Of a stretch of 64,000 nt of DNA, positions 33,125 through 45,304 are shown piece by piece. This DNA is from Glebionis coronaria. Taxonomy: Eukaryota > Streptophyta > Magnoliopsida > Asterales > Asteraceae. Every line of letters starts with the position of its first letter. Within the stretch, counting starts at the first letter, position 1. Where the stretch lies: contig CM046882.1 in the NCBI GenBank assembly GCA_025667525.1, positions 217,294,592 to 217,358,591 on the forward strand, read 5' to 3'. The notes beneath the pieces were generated by a model. It ran no database searches. It saw nothing but the letters and a program-made list of their open reading frames with translations, and had not been told where the DNA came from. Made by a program: the position numbers and the translations under genes.

Positions 33125-34140
33125 GTCGAATCCCTATGCGGGTACCCATTTAAGTGTTTCTTGGACTCATATAAAGGTTATCACCAGATTCAGATGTCGG
33201 AGGAGGACGAGGAGAAGACGACGTTCCATACCAGTCGGGGTGTATATTGTTATACAAAAATGCCGTTTGGACTCAAGAATGCAGGCGCGACATATCAACG
33301 ACTTGTTGATAAAGCGTTCGACTCACAAATTGGCCGTAACCTTGAAGTCTATGTTGATGACTTGGTTATAAAGAGCCACACGGAAGAGGAACTCCTCCAC
33401 GACGTCCAAGAGACATTCGATACCTTGAGGAAAATCAACATGAAGTTGAATCCCAAAAACTGCACATTCGGGGCAACCGAGGGAATGTTCCTAGGATACA
33501 TGATAGACCCGAACGACATCAAGCCTTGCCCTGAGAAAACTGAGACTGTGATATAGTTACCATCTCTCCGGACACTAAAGGAGGTGCAATCACTTACCGG
33601 AAAGCTAGTCGGGCTTAACAGGTTCCTCTCGAAATCAGTAGGGAAGTCACTTCCTCTGTTCAAAACACTCAAGAAGTGCTTGAAGAAAGGAGATTTTCGT
33701 TGGAAAAGAGAGGTGGATGAGGCATTTGGACAGCTGAAGCATCACCTAGTGGCTCTTCCGATGTGTGTCGCCCCGCTACCAAAGGAGAAGGTAATCATGT
33801 ACCTATCAGCTACACACGGAGCAATAAGCGCCGTCCTAATGACCGAGCGGGACTCAGTTCAGACCCTGGTCTACTTCATTAGTTGAGCATTGCAAGAACC
33901 GGAATTAAATTATTCCCCGATGGAGAAGTTGGTCCTATCATTGGTTTATGCCGCGAAAAGGTTGCGTCGATACTTTCAGGCGCACCCAATTGTGGTCATC
34001 ACAGACCAGCCAATAAAACAGATCATCTCTAGACCAGACGTGGCAGGAAGATTGCAGAAGTGGAGCGTCCTGCTTTGGGAATATAACATCTCTTATAGAC
34101 CAAGAACAGTAGTCAAAGGTCAAATCTTGACAGATTTCAT
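33125..34140 (+). pseudogene. Tat reverse transcriptase and RNase H (broken)
   Basis: The frame is good from 33161 (DSYKGYHQIQMSEEDEEKTTF), through YTKMPFGLKNAGATYQRLVDK, to VYVDDLVIKS with the catalytic DD near 33350 and KINMKLNPKNCTFG. TAG at 33554-33556 interrupts it. It continues with LTGKLVGLNRFLSKS, FRWKREVDEAFGQLK and the RNase H start APLPKEKVIMYLSATHGAISAVL. TGA at 33884-33886 follows, then ELNYSPMEKLVLSLVYAAKRLRRYF, VVITDQPIKQI and LLWEYNISYRP. Upstream of 33161 RT homology extends only about 35 bp, with a frame change. Confidence 0.9.
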
Positions 34141-34774
34141 TATAGAGAAACCCGAGGAGGACGTGCCAATGGTCACGAAGGAAGAAATTCCAAAAGAACC
34201 GTGGGTCCTGTTCACCGATGGATTTTCCTGCAAGGATGGGTCAGGAGCAGGCCTCATACTCACAAATCCGGAGGGCATGGAATTCACTTATGCCTTGCAT
34301 TTTGAATTCACAGCCACAAACAATGAGGCGGAGTATGAAGCATTGATCGTGGGTTTAAAAATTGCGACCAGAATGGGAGTGCGTAACCTTGAGGCCTACG
34401 TGGACTCGCGGCTTGTCGCAAATCACATCCTAGGAGAGTGTGAAGCCAAATAGGATAACATGATCCAGTATTTGGAAAAGGTTAAGTCACTCATCGCCGG
34501 CTTTGGGAAGTTCTCTATCAAGCAAGTACCAAAGGGCAAGAATAAAAAGGCGAATGCTCTTAGCAAAATTGCATCCACGAGCTTCGCCCATCTATCCAAA
34601 CAAGTGTTGGTGGAAATACTCAAGGATAAATCCATCACGGGGGAAGAGGTCGCAGCAATAGTCGATGAGGAGGGACCAACGTGGATGACCCCAATCGTTA
34701 GCTACCTAACTAATGAGACTCTTGTTGAGGATGAGACAGAAGCACCGAATCCACAGGAAGTCGCTCCAGTTTGA
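34141..34774 (+). pseudogene. Tat second (archaeal-type) RNase H and linker (broken)
   Basis: EPWVLFTDGFSCKDGSGAGLI (Asp near 34215), FTATNNEAEYEALIVGLKIA (Glu near 34330) and VRNLEAYVDSRLVANHI (Asp near 34400) are the carboxylate motifs of the additional RNase H that marks the Tat clade. TAG at 34451-34453 interrupts it. The same frame then gives the tail FGKFSIKQVPKGKNKKANALS and a linker to 34774. The added domain is a lineage marker that separates this fragment from the Athila-like elements beside it. Confidence 0.88.
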
Positions 34775-35580
34775 ACTGCGCGACGGTATCTTGTATAAGA
34801 GCTCATTCTTACAGCCATGGACACGATGCGTCGTACCACGCCAAGCTAGCTATGTGATTAGCGAGATTCACGAAGGGTCGTGTGGCATGCACGCTGGCCC
34901 TAGGTCAGTGGTGGCAAGAGCTTTACGTACAGGATATTACTGGACAACTATGCATCAAGACGCATGTAACTTGATCCTCAAATGCAACGGTTGTCAAGTA
35001 CATAGGCCAGTGTCGCGCCACCCACAACAGGAGGTAACACTTATCACAGCCCCATGGCCATTCTACAAATGGGGGATTGACATAGCAGGGCCTTTTCCTG
35101 TATCTGCTGGAGGCGTTAAGTTCTTAATCGTGGCCATGGACTACTTCACTCGCTGGATTGAGGCTAAGGTAGTCGCTACAATCACAGGCAAACATGTAAA
35201 AAAGTTTGTTTGGGAAAACATTGTATGTCGTTTTGGCTTACCAGGTGAGATTATCTCAGATAACGAGAAGCAGTTTGCGGACAATCCATTCAAGGATTGG
35301 TGTGCGGCGCTGAATATCAAATGACGCTTCGCATCAGTCAAGTATCCGCTAACCAATGGTTTGGTAGAACGTGCGAATAGAAGCTTAAGCGAAGGAATCA
35401 AATCATGCTTGGACGAAAGAAGCGCGAAGTGGGGGGACAAAATACCACATGTCTTATGGGCACACAAAACAATGATAAAGACTGCTAATGGGGACACTCC
35501 GTTCGTATTAGCCTATGGTACTGAGGCAGTCATACCAACGGAGAATGCCAACATGAGTGAGTTATACTCATTGTGGTGAA
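34713..35580 (+). pseudogene. Tat integrase (broken, C-terminus missing)
   Basis: A frame change near 34770 leads into FELRDGILYKSSFLQPW, the zinc finger HEGSCGMHAGPRS with CNGCQVHRP, and the core YKWGIDIAGPFP (first Asp, near 35080), EIISDNEKQFADNPF (second Asp, near 35260). TGA at 35322-35324 follows, then the Glu region NGLVERANRSLSEGIK (near 35355). It ends at TEAVIPTENAN near 35550, well short of a full C-terminal domain. Confidence 0.88.
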
Positions 35581-37157
35581 ATCATCACCTACGTGCGTTA
35601 GAATATAGTGGGTCCTTTTTTTTCTTTAAATTATTTTAAGTTTATTTTATTAGTTTGTGAGTGGAGTGGATATTTAGTGGGGTATAACGCGACTGTGAGT
35701 TTCTCACCGCCAATAAGGTTGAAAGATAGGTTGGTGAGTGGAGAGAGAAAGCTGAGGTGATGGTGTACTTTTCACCCACCATTCCGTTTAGCTTAAAAGT
35801 TTAATGAATAAGCAAAAGTATGCGAAAGAGTAAGTAAAAATGTAAAATTTTTAATGATTCCATTTTTAATAAGCAAAATTTATGTGTTTTATTTTACATA
35901 CTTTTATATTCATTGTGTTTTGGTTAAAAAAAATTATAATAATTTAAATAGTTGACTATCTTATTAGTAAGTAAAACTTTTAATAAGTAAATTTTTTATT
36001 TATTTTATAATGGTATACATATGGCCCGTCTCCATCCCCGTCCCCATCCCCATCGGGGATTTTTTTCCCCCGTTACACAATTAACATTTAAACTATGTTT
36101 CAAATGACGCAACCATTACGAATAACACAATACGGTAATATCAAATAACATTATCGAGATTAACATTCATGCGATCATGCCAGGTATTAATAATAACAAT
36201 ATTAACACGCAAGAGCTCATCCTAGAAGGTTAGTGTCAAATGAGATATTAACCATCGATTGATAGTGTTTCAAATATCTAATAGATATTTGAAACATAAA
36301 AGATATATAAATGTATATGTAGAATAAAGATATTCGGGGTCGGGTTTGGGTTTAGGGACGGGTTTGGGAAACCAAGGGTATTACCATCCCCGCCTCCATA
36401 CCCGCTTTTTATTATCAGAGAATATCCACCCCCATTCCATACCCGATCAACTCAGAGAATCCCCAGTTAAATCGAATTCGGATATTAGATTCTCCGTCAG
36501 ATTCGAAGTTTTTTACCATCTCTAGTTGTAGTGAAAGAAAGTTAAGTCAACAAATATGACAACAGTCATCATTACACAGCTTAACATACGAATTGAAAAG
36601 TTTGGCGTCACAATGAAAAAAGATAGTATGTAATAATATATATATTTATTTGTAATTAACCATTATTTATATTCTCTTCGTCCTAAAATTGTTACTCACA
36701 AACAAAAATTACATGGTTTAAGATAAATATATTAATTACTGTTTTAATTTATACAAAACGCAAAAAAACAATTTTACTTTTTAAAATTAGTTAGTTCTTT
36801 TTATGAATACTAATTTGAACTAAAAGTTATATTGTAATAATATTTTTAAAAATAAACAATTATTTTAAACAACTGAGAGAAAAAATAGACAAATAAATTT
36901 AAAGAGGAGATAATAACTTTCATAGTTGTTTGACATTGTTTTTCTTTTTACCAAGATTTAATATGAACAATTAATAAATTTCTTGTCCTAGTTGTTCCTT
37001 GGTGTCATACAGAGTTAAAAACAAAATAATCTCATTCCGTAGCTGCATCCGACGTGGTTGACTTGTAAACGAAGGTCAACCATAACGCCTCCACCACCAA
37101 ACAAGATATTTGACTTTGTCAATCTTTTATGAAAGAATCCCCATTCTATTATTATTT
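35581..37157. other. AT-rich non-coding DNA
   Basis: No gene recognised. 36015-36530 contains two GC-rich islands rich in CCCCATCCCCGTCCCC and GGGTCGGGTTTGGG words that are roughly complementary, and ends in TTTTTTACCATCTCTAG, which resembles a hAT-type terminus (AGAGATGGTAAAAAA on the minus strand). I could not find the matching left terminus. 36650-36960 is almost pure A/T. Confidence 0.4.
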
Positions 37158-37557
37158 AGAGGTGGTAAATTTTGCATATTTTGATATATATGCGTATCTT
37201 TTGTCCATTTTCAAAAAAGGTTTGGGCATTTTCTTGGCCATTCTTTATAATGAATGGGGTAAACGGGCGCATATGTAAGAAATTAAATGGGTTTAACGGG
37301 CGCACTTATAAAATACAAATTAGTATACTCGACGAATTATTTTTTATTAAATTTTTTATCCCGGCTTTCAAACAAATATTTTATTTTTTATTTGTAGGTT
37401 TTTACATGTTTTTTTCCTTTTTTATCTTGCGCCCGTTTAGCCCGTCCGTTTTGTCCGTACCCGTTTAACCCGCGCCTGTTTAGCCCGCCGCCTATTTAGC
37501 CCGTTGCCCGTTTAGACCGCCGCCCGTACCCGCCCGCCCGCCAATTTTACCACCTCT
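37158..37557. mobile_element. hAT-like MITE (about 400 bp)
   Basis: Terminal inverted repeats AGAGGTGGTAAA (37158) and TTTACCACCTCT (37546-37557). The subterminal regions are full of AACGGGC (37259, 37291) and its complement GCCCGTTTA (37430-37520), resembling the AAACGG repeats bound by Ac-type transposase. Both flanks are ATT-repeats, so an 8-bp duplication cannot be placed uniquely. Non-coding, hence non-autonomous. Confidence 0.7.
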
Positions 37558-37756
37558 ATTATTATTCCATCTAGCAAAAATGGTTCTTTTTTTTTTACGT
37601 TTTTGAACATGTATTTGTTTAATCGACAAACATTTTAGTCATATAGGCCAAATTATAATTAAAAGTATTTTGAATCTATAAAAATAGCAAGTTGATCACC
37701 ATGTGGGAGGATTCTCATTACCCTTTTCAGTTTTTCAGTCCTCTTTCATTGTCTTT

Positions 37757-37789
37757 GAAATTTTGAAATTTTGAAATTTTGAAATTTTG
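37757..37789 (+). repeat. Short tandem repeat, GAAATTTT x4
   Basis: Four consecutive 8-bp units GAAATTTT. Simple microsatellite-like sequence. Confidence 0.9.
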
Positions 37790-39110
37790 AACATCAAACC
37801 AAAAAGATATATCTTAGCTTGATTTTTATTAGTTTAATTTACAGCAATATATTGGAAAAAAAAAGTAATTGTCATCGTACAATTTTTATTTCACCTTTTT
37901 GATAAAAGTTTAAGCAAATAAAAGCATATACAATAAAAAAACACAAAAGCTTTTTCATTGATTACATTCAAATATTCAATGCAAAACACATTTATAGGCA
38001 AAAATTTGATAAAATACTGTGTTTGTCAAGTTTTTGCTAAAACATTTAGAAAAAACTTTTGTTGCAATGTAAAAAAAATCTTCAATAGTTTTTTGACATA
38101 GCAAAAAGTGTTTGATAGCTTTTGTCATTAGAGATGTTTAACAGACATGTAAAATGCAAATATGGAGGATTTAAAAAATTATGTTAACGTCACAATTAAG
38201 TGCGGCTTTGTTCTATTCATAATTTGACCAAAGTTTAGGCGTTGGGTGAATTCGGTGCTCAATGGTTTATGATCAAACGTAAATTTGACCGAGTATAAGA
38301 CGACGCGTTGACAATGAAATCAGTAATTAACGTTGCCAAGTTTATGTAAAAAACGTTGTCATTGTTAAAAAATATGTTTTGTTAAATGGTTCTTTTCAAA
38401 AATATATGTATTTGTTATATGTATTATTATCAGTCAGTAGCTTTGCGTTTTTCTTGAATACATTTTCGTAATAAGATAAAGCATATCTAAAATATGAATA
38501 TGATATTTAGTCTAAAGTAAGAGAAAAGTTTATTTGCATTTTTGTTTTTCTCACAAGTTTAAGGAAAAATCTCCACTATCTATTTTGGTTGATATAATGG
38601 TATGTATATTAATCTAAGATTTAAAAAAAACATGAAAACACCATTTTTTTTCTAAAATGTCCAAAAGTTTCAAAAATAAAGACTAAAATTGTAATTTTTT
38701 TTGAACTAATTTTTATCACTATTAGTATTTTACTAATGACAAAACAATAAAATATCAAGTATTAAAGCAATAAATATACTGGTAATATTACACTGTAACT
38801 ATGTTTATTAAATATAGTAATATTTCATTGTGTATTTCACTAGTGATAAAATAATGAAATATCACTAGTGATAAAGCAATGAATGTCAGTAGTGATACTA
38901 CACGTTAATTATGTTTATTAAAGATCCTTAGTGATGTTTTGTTGTGTTATTCATTGTTTTTATCAATAGTGATATTTCATGGTTTTTATCACTAGTGAAA
39001 TACCACCATGGATTAATATTTTTGGTCAAATTTACAATTTTAGCCCCTTCGTTAATTTTTTGCAATTTTTAGACATTTTAGCAAAAATGGTCCCTCCATG
39101 TTTTTTATTA
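37790..39110. other. AT-rich non-coding DNA with CACTAGTGATA repeats
   Basis: No ORF. Between 38710 and 39000 the words TATCACTAGTGATA, ACTAGTGATAAA and TCAGTAGTGATA recur in both orientations, giving imperfect inverted repeats that may be the remains of a small foldback element. No target duplication identified. Confidence 0.4.
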
Positions 39111-39737
39111 CCCTCTCTATTATAAAGGGAAATCACGCTTCCTTAGGAGCAATGATTCCCCTCACAACATTATTAAAAAATGTATTAACTCGCCTCTCAC
39201 ATTCGGCGCTTTCCCTCACAAAAAACACACACAGAGAACACACACCGTTCTCTGCACACGTCCCGTTTTGATCACTCCGTTTCTTCATTTGGCATTAATT
39301 GAGTCATTTGGCATTAATTGAGTTTTTACCCTTTGGAGTTGCCCCTTCACCGTTTGCCCTTTGGTGACTAATTGTGTGTGTGGCTACTCATAACTCACTC
39401 ACACACAACACAAACGTATGTGTGTGTGGTGACCCGATCTAATCTTGATCGGATTTTGATGATCGGATTTGATGATCGGATTTTGATATATACTTGATTA
39501 GATTGTTCATCTTTATCAGATCTTTGATCTATATATGTTTGACCGGTTGCTATTGTCGTGGTATGTGGTGATCTGATCTAATCTTGATCGGATGATTGGA
39601 TCGTTGGTTTGTTGGAAACCATCATTTTTACTGGGTTTGTTGGTTCAATCATCTTCTTTACTTATGGGTATGTACGTTTTTGTTCCAGCTTTTATAAATT
39701 GCTGTTTGTATGTGTTTACTGCTTCTTAAGGTAAAAA
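39111..39737 (+). promoter_or_regulatory. Possible host promoter and 5' leader
   Basis: TATAAAG at 39121 sits in a CT-rich context. It is followed by a leader-like CA/CT-rich stretch (39215-39275), a direct repeat TCATTTGGCATTAATTGAG (39286 and 39302), GATCGGATTTTGATGATCGG repeats near 39455, and a donor-like G|GTATGT at 39668. The LARD interrupts the sequence 75 bp later. The composition differs from the surrounding A/T-rich DNA and no LTR partner was seen, so it could be genic; weak evidence. Confidence 0.3.
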
Positions 39738-39742
39738 GAAGT
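39738..39742 (+). repeat. Target-site duplication, left (LARD)
   Basis: GAAGT before the 5' LTR; the identical GAAGT at 48817-48821 follows the 3' LTR. Confidence 0.88.
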
Positions 39743-40223
39743 TGTTAGTGCAAACATTACGATGTTTAGCCGATATAATCTCTTCGTGTTTTGTTGATGA
39801 CAAACGTATAATTCACAATACATTATATAAAATGGTAAGGTACTCGTAATCACTCAAGAATACATTTGTATACTTCTCTCGACACCTCCAAGATCGCATT
39901 CGGCATGAATCACTCAAGGTATGAATAAATTTGTCATTAACCTAACTAAGTGATCAAGGATTAATATTTTCTTAAAACTCACTTTTATACAAAGTGACAA
40001 AGTAATTTTTAATTAATCTTATTTTTAAGAAAATATTTTATTAAAAAGAAAAATGGAAATTTGAATTTGGAATATTCCAAAGAATATTCCCTAGGGTATA
40101 TTCCAAAGAATATTCTTTAATTTGAATTTGGCATATTCCAGATGCCAAAGGAATATCCTTTGAGGGTATAAACTACCCTAGATGGCATATCCCCACTAAA
40201 GGACAAATTTGCACGGACTCCAA

Positions 40224-40296
40224 CGCGGAGGTTCCTTAAAGGAACCCGCGGTTCCTTATTGATAAGGAACCGCGGGTAGAGATAAGAAACCAAGGG
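40224..40296 (+). repeat. GGTTCCTTAT/ATAAGGAACC module 1 (LARD)
   Basis: Two forward and two inverted copies of the motif around a perfect palindrome GGTTCCTTATTGATAAGGAACC-type centre, with CCGCGG next to the arms. The same design is at 41699, 42230, 44053, 45305, 47201 and 48680. Confidence 0.85.
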
Positions 40297-40552
40297 TGTT
40301 TTTGACCGTTGCAATGTTGCCCTATAAATAGTGGATCATTTCCAGATTTTCTTTCAACCCTTTTTGCACAGTTTCTTCAAAAACATCTTTAAACCCTTGA
40401 TTAGTTAGTTAAGATTAATCTTGTTTAAGATGTGATTCTTTCCTTCAATCTCCTCATCCTCTTAAGTGCAAAGAGAAGATCACTCACACATTTGTGATGT
40501 GATTAAAGATGAAGTCTTGATGAAGATCATCATGTTCATTTTTATTTGTGTC

Positions 40553-40835
40553 TTGTGTAGATCCAATGTATATGTGTATACTTGGATCAATCTTGTATAG
40601 ATCGAATGTATATGTGTATACTTGGATCAATCTTGTATAGATCCAATGTATATGGGTATACTTGGATCAATATTGTGTAGATCCAATGTATTTGTGAATA
40701 CTTGGATTAGTTGTGTTAATCCATTGTATTCGTGAATACTTGGATTAAGTCTTGTGTAAATCCATTGTATATGTGTATACTTGGATTTATGTTGTGTAGA
40801 TCCAAGTTACATGTGTACACTTGGATATGTGTTTT
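40553..40835 (+). repeat. Tandem ~40-bp repeats in LARD 5' LTR
   Basis: About seven units, each with GATCCAA or ATCCATT at one end and TTGGATC or TTGGATT at the other, so each unit is itself a weak palindrome. The same array is at about 47530-47810 in the 3' LTR. They form part of the LTR rather than an independent satellite. Confidence 0.85.
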
Positions 40836-41698
40836 ATTGAGTTGTAATAGGTAAGAGTTGTGAGTTCTCACTAAACTATAAAGTGATGGGGTTGTGTCTT
40901 GTGAGTTCTCACTAAACTATAAAGTGATGTAGTTGTGTCTAGTGAAGTTCTCACTTAGCTTCAAAGTGAAGAGTCGTGAAGATTGGTTCTACCTTTCGAT
41001 TAGAACTCGACATCTAGCCTTGTATCGTAAAATGATGAAGTAGGCAACGTTTTGAAGATTGGTTCTACCTTCCGATTAGAACTCGACATCTAGCCTTGTG
41101 TCGTTAAATGGTGAAGAGGGAAACGTTGTGTAGATTGGTCCTACCTAAGATTAGGACTCGACATCTAGCTTAGTGTCGGAAAATGTGTAAGCGACGTGTA
41201 TGGTTTTCTCCGCCTTGAAAGGAGTTTTGTTGACTAGTGAAGTAACTCTCGAGTAAGGTGTACTCGAGGAGTGGAGTAGGGCGAAGAGGAGCTTCGTGAC
41301 CAAATCACTATAAATCATCGTGTCGGTACTTTCCTTTACATTTATGTCTTTACTATTATAGATGTATTTATATGTTTTGTGTTGTGTGTATCTCATAATC
41401 TAAACATCTAAGTTGTGGAAAAGCTAAGGCTTAGTTCGTGTGTGCTTCGTGTTTAGATTATGGTCAAGTGTGCATCCTTTAGTCTAAACATCTTAGTTAC
41501 GGAAAAACTAAGGCTTAGTACGTGTGTGGTTAGTGTTTAGAGTATTGCTTGATGTACACTTGATTTGATGTGTTTGTGTGTTTCCTTACTTATAGTCATT
41601 ATCTTTTACAAACACATCTCATATCTAGTCAAGCTTAATCGAGAATTTGATACAAATGATAGTCAAGGTTTACAACGTATCATTTGGCATCCACTGTA

Positions 41699-41770
41699 GG
41701 CGGTTCTTTATTGAGCCCACGGTTCTTTATTGATAAGGAACCGCGGTGATATTTAAGGAACCGCGGCCAG
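41699..41770 (+). repeat. LARD palindromic module 2
   Basis: GGCGGTTCTTTAT, CACGGTTCTTTAT, ATAAGGAACCGCGG, TTAAGGAACCGCGG in order: two forward, two inverted. Confidence 0.85.
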
Positions 41771-42229
41771 TGGAATAAACGAAATATTTTGAAAATAAAC
41801 TAGAAACTATTCAACCCCCCCCCCCTTCTAGTTTCTACAATTGGTATCAGAGCGAGGTTATTCAAGATCTTTGAAGTATATTGTACTTTAAAGCTTGGAT
41901 CGATCTTTTCTCTCGTTTTCAAAACAAATGGTTTTTAAAATGAAAACGGTTTTTAAAAATAGAGACGATCTTTGTATCAAATTGTTCATGAAGAGTGATT
42001 ACTTATGAAATTTGTTTTGTTGTTTCATTCGTACAAGTTTTGGTGTTAAATAAACTTTGTATAATAGCTTGAATTAAATCTTTTCATGTTTGGAAGTATA
42101 AAAATCCTTTGTGTCATAGTTAACTCTAAAATACGAGTTCTATGTGTCTAAAATGATTTTTTATAGTCTTAAGTCCTTCCAAAAAGTTACCAAATGATTT
42201 TGGCCAAAAACCTCATTTTTTACCTCTGG

Positions 42230-42280
42230 ACGCGGTTCTTTATCTAATCCCCACGGTTCCTTATCAATAGGGAACCGCGG
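42230..42280 (+). repeat. LARD palindromic module 3 (internal)
   Basis: GCGGTTCTTTAT, CACGGTTCCTTAT, then AGGGAACCGCGG inverted. One inverted arm fewer than in the LTR modules. Confidence 0.8.
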
Positions 42281-44052
42281 TTTTTCCGACACAATTTTTT
42301 GAAAACTTTAAAAAATCATATAAAATCAACCGTAAGTCCGTAGAAGTCGTGCCACCAGTCATTTCGAACGTAATTGAATTTTCTTTCAATTAAAAATGCT
42401 TCAAAACCTTTATTCAGACTTTAAAATTTGGATGGTTTCTAAGTTCCATACTTTGTCCAAAGTATTGAGCGTCGGTTTGTCGTAAAACTTGTGTTTTACT
42501 CTTTTCTATTAAGTTGGACATCTCTTGGTGATATATCTTTGAAAATTGATATATTAAGTGTTAACTTAATTAAATTTTAAATGGGTCAAAGACTATTTTC
42601 AAATAAAATCAAGCTATGAATACTTTGTTGTATCTAACACTCAAAACATGGACGAATGCTTTTATGTGTTAAGCTAATTGTTTGTGTGTGTTTTCTTGTG
42701 TGTTATTATTATATATAGACATTATTAAGTGTTCCTTGCTATTTGTAGTAGTATTGCTTATTTGTCTAGTCTCTTGTGCCTTGCTTGGTATTTGTTAGTG
42801 TCTAGTTTTTCCTAATTAGGATGTATGCTAGATTTCTTGCATTTTAGTTGCAACATTATGTGTGCATTGCATATAGGATTAACATCTCTTGGTTTAAAAA
42901 TGTTACATAAACATCTTGTACACCTCGACATGTTCTTTAACACTTTTAGGTTTGAAAGATTTGGGAGCTTGTCAAATCTATTGATTTAGGTCGTCTTACT
43001 AGATCATTGTGTTATTAGTTCAAGTAGATAAATATCTCACTATAAAACATGAAACACCCTTTGAAAATCTTAGCTATTTTTTCTTAAAAGAGTGTTTGTG
43101 GGAATCAAGAAAGATTTTGATTAAATATTAATGCATTATTCAAACTATGATTGGTATCATTATCGAATCTAATTGACATGTTTTTTAGTGTATACATGAA
43201 TGTGGTTTATTAATAATATACATCGGATCATAACTCGCACTTGTTGATGGTGTTATATTGAATCTACTTGTTCAAATTGTTAGACATATTTTGTTTAATA
43301 ATTACTTATAATACACAATAGAGTCGGTTTGATAACTTGGAGGTTTCATCCGAAATACTCAAGTAATTTACATTGCTATGCAATTTATAAATGTGTCATT
43401 TCTGAAAGACCAATCAAGAGTGTTCCTTTGGTTTGTGTAAACTTTGTTTATACACTTCAAAGTTATTGGCCTCAAGTTCTATTAAGGTAAATAACCTTAA
43501 CTAGACTTGTTTGACAAGATATGCAATGGTGCATTCTTAACCCTAATTAGGTCTTGCATTGTGTCGCCATGCAAGTTTTATCCTTGCTAAAATTTATTAG
43601 GCAAATGTTGGAATTACATTTTGTCTAACTTGAGAATGACTACTAGAGAATTTATACACTAGCATCTTAATTTGACCTAACGGTTGAATTACATCCATGT
43701 GAGAAGTTGAGTTGGTGTATAACTCGTAAAAATGATCGTGTTTAGCCTTAATTGAGCACCTATAGTTATAGTCTAATACTCATTCTCTAAATTGTCTAAA
43801 TGGCTCTTCCTATATATGACTAATGATAGTTGACTTTGATGAACTTTGTATGTCATTAGGAGTCTTTTTCTTTTGTAGCCATTAGGTTTTTCTTAGCTTT
43901 CTTCTTACATGCTATTTGAACCTATGTGTCTTTCCTTTGTGTGTGTTCTAGTTTTTATTGCTCTTAAGCATGACTTTATGATAAGTTAGACTAGAACATT
44001 AGGATTTGCTGAATAGGAAAATACTCCTTCACCACCTAAACCAAGACTTTGT

Positions 44053-44125
44053 AGGCGGTTCTTTAAATAGACCGCGACTCCATATCAATATGGAACCGCC
44101 GGTGGAGATAAAGAACCGCGGGCAG
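44053..44125 (+). repeat. LARD palindromic module 4 (internal)
   Basis: GGCGGTTCTTTAA, a changed centre CCATATCAATATGG, then GGAACCGCC and AAGAACCGCGG. The central palindrome is kept although both arms have changed (CCATAT...ATATGG), a paired change. Confidence 0.8.
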
Positions 44126-45304
44126 AAGCTCTCAAATTTGGGTTTTCTGAAACTTCCTAATTGTTCCAACACCCTTTGGAATCTTTGTTTCAAACTTTGA
44201 TCACTCCCAAAATATCTCGGGCTTTCCCTTTTTAACCCTTTACTAGTTTGGATCATTCCTTCGCCCTTTTAAACCCTCCTTGTTAGCCATGTTCTTCACA
44301 CCTCAAACCATTCATCCTTACCCCTTAAACCACCCATTACTACCATGGTTTCTACAAGAACCTCCAATTCATCCAAAACCTCCACTTCAAAGAGGCACCT
44401 CAAAATTAAGATTAAGTTACCAAACTTAACTCTTCACCCTTTCACGCACCTAAGAATGAGACTGTGACCATTCTCATCTCTTGATCACCCTCACCACCTC
44501 TTGCTCCATACAAGACTACCTCAACACATGGCACCAACTATTCACATGGTTCTACCTCCTCTTCATTCCAATCTAGAATGAATGAGCTAACCTCACCCTT
44601 CACTCCTAGTACTCTCTTAGATGTGACTACCCAACCTCAACCTATCCAAAGCGTTCCCATTGAGAATGACTTTGTTGAACCCTTGGTGACTTCACCTTTT
44701 ACCCCACCAGATTCACCGACATCACCTATTTCACCTTTGGAGAACATAACTCCCCCTAAACCTTTCACCACCACCTAAACGTGACAAGGCATTGTGAAAA
44801 CATCTCATACCCACACTCTCATTCTCCACCAAATTCCGCCACCACCTTGTCTTCTAATTAAGCATGTGTATTGCTTATTAATAAGACACTCAATCTAAGC
44901 AAATCTTAGGATTCTAGTGTAACTAAGATTAAAATTATGCTTAAGTTTTAGGCTTGTTTTTTCATACATCTTTGTATGATCTTTATTCTCTTGTATTTCG
45001 TTTCATGTTTTTCAACATGATTTTTCTTTGAGTCTTGGATCTCGTTTTTCTCGGGATCTTTCTTTTCTTATTTATTTTTTTACTCGGTTGTCAAGGAAGG
45101 TTAGATTTATATCTAATTCCTCTCCTAGTAAGATTGACAACTTAAATATTTCTTTTGAAATATTCAAGTAATTTTAACTTGCAAATGCAATTGTTAAAAT
45201 TCATATCCAAAGTATTGACTTTCAAGCCTTTTAGCATCTTATGTTAAATTGTTTGACCAAGTGATTTTCCTTTGAGTCGATAATCGTTTTTGGACACCCA
45301 ATGT

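Larger units (their letters stand above)
33125..35580 (+). mobile_element. Tat-lineage gypsy fragment (RT to integrase), both ends missing
   Basis: A block of pol only, starting inside RT directly at the gypsy B LTR edge and ending inside integrase. It holds RT, RNase H, a second RNase H and integrase in Tat order. No LTR, gag or primer site is attached. At least four stops and one frame change make it a relic. It may be the older DNA into which gypsy B inserted. Confidence 0.88.
39743..41839 (+). repeat. 5' LTR of LARD (2097 bp)
   Basis: TGTTAGTGCAAACATTACG...CTAGTTTCTACA. In order it holds: the first GGTTCCTT module (40224-40296), TATAAATA (40322), a roughly 40-bp repeat built on GATCCAATGTAT...ATACTTGGATC (40553-40830, about seven units), GTGAGTTCTCACTAAACTATAAAGTGATG repeats (40858-40975, given here as a class rather than a fixed unit), three copies of a 75-bp unit (40977-41180), two copies of a CTAAACATCT...GTTTAGA unit (41399-41545), the second module (41699-41770), and a C-run before the end. 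Confidence 0.92.

Noticed and set aside
36015..36530. A complete hAT element between the CCCCGTCCCC and GGGTCGGG islands
   Set aside because: Only one terminus-like sequence was found; no matching inverted repeat or target duplication.
40553..40835. Repeat-spacer look of the LARD array, CRISPR-like at first sight
   Set aside because: Units are tandem and degenerate with no unique spacers of constant length; it is a plant LTR duplicated in both LTRs.
44578..44778. 66-codon Pro/Thr-rich frame inside the LARD
   Set aside because: Short, low complexity, no retroelement motif and no conserved context; kept only as a remark under the internal region.
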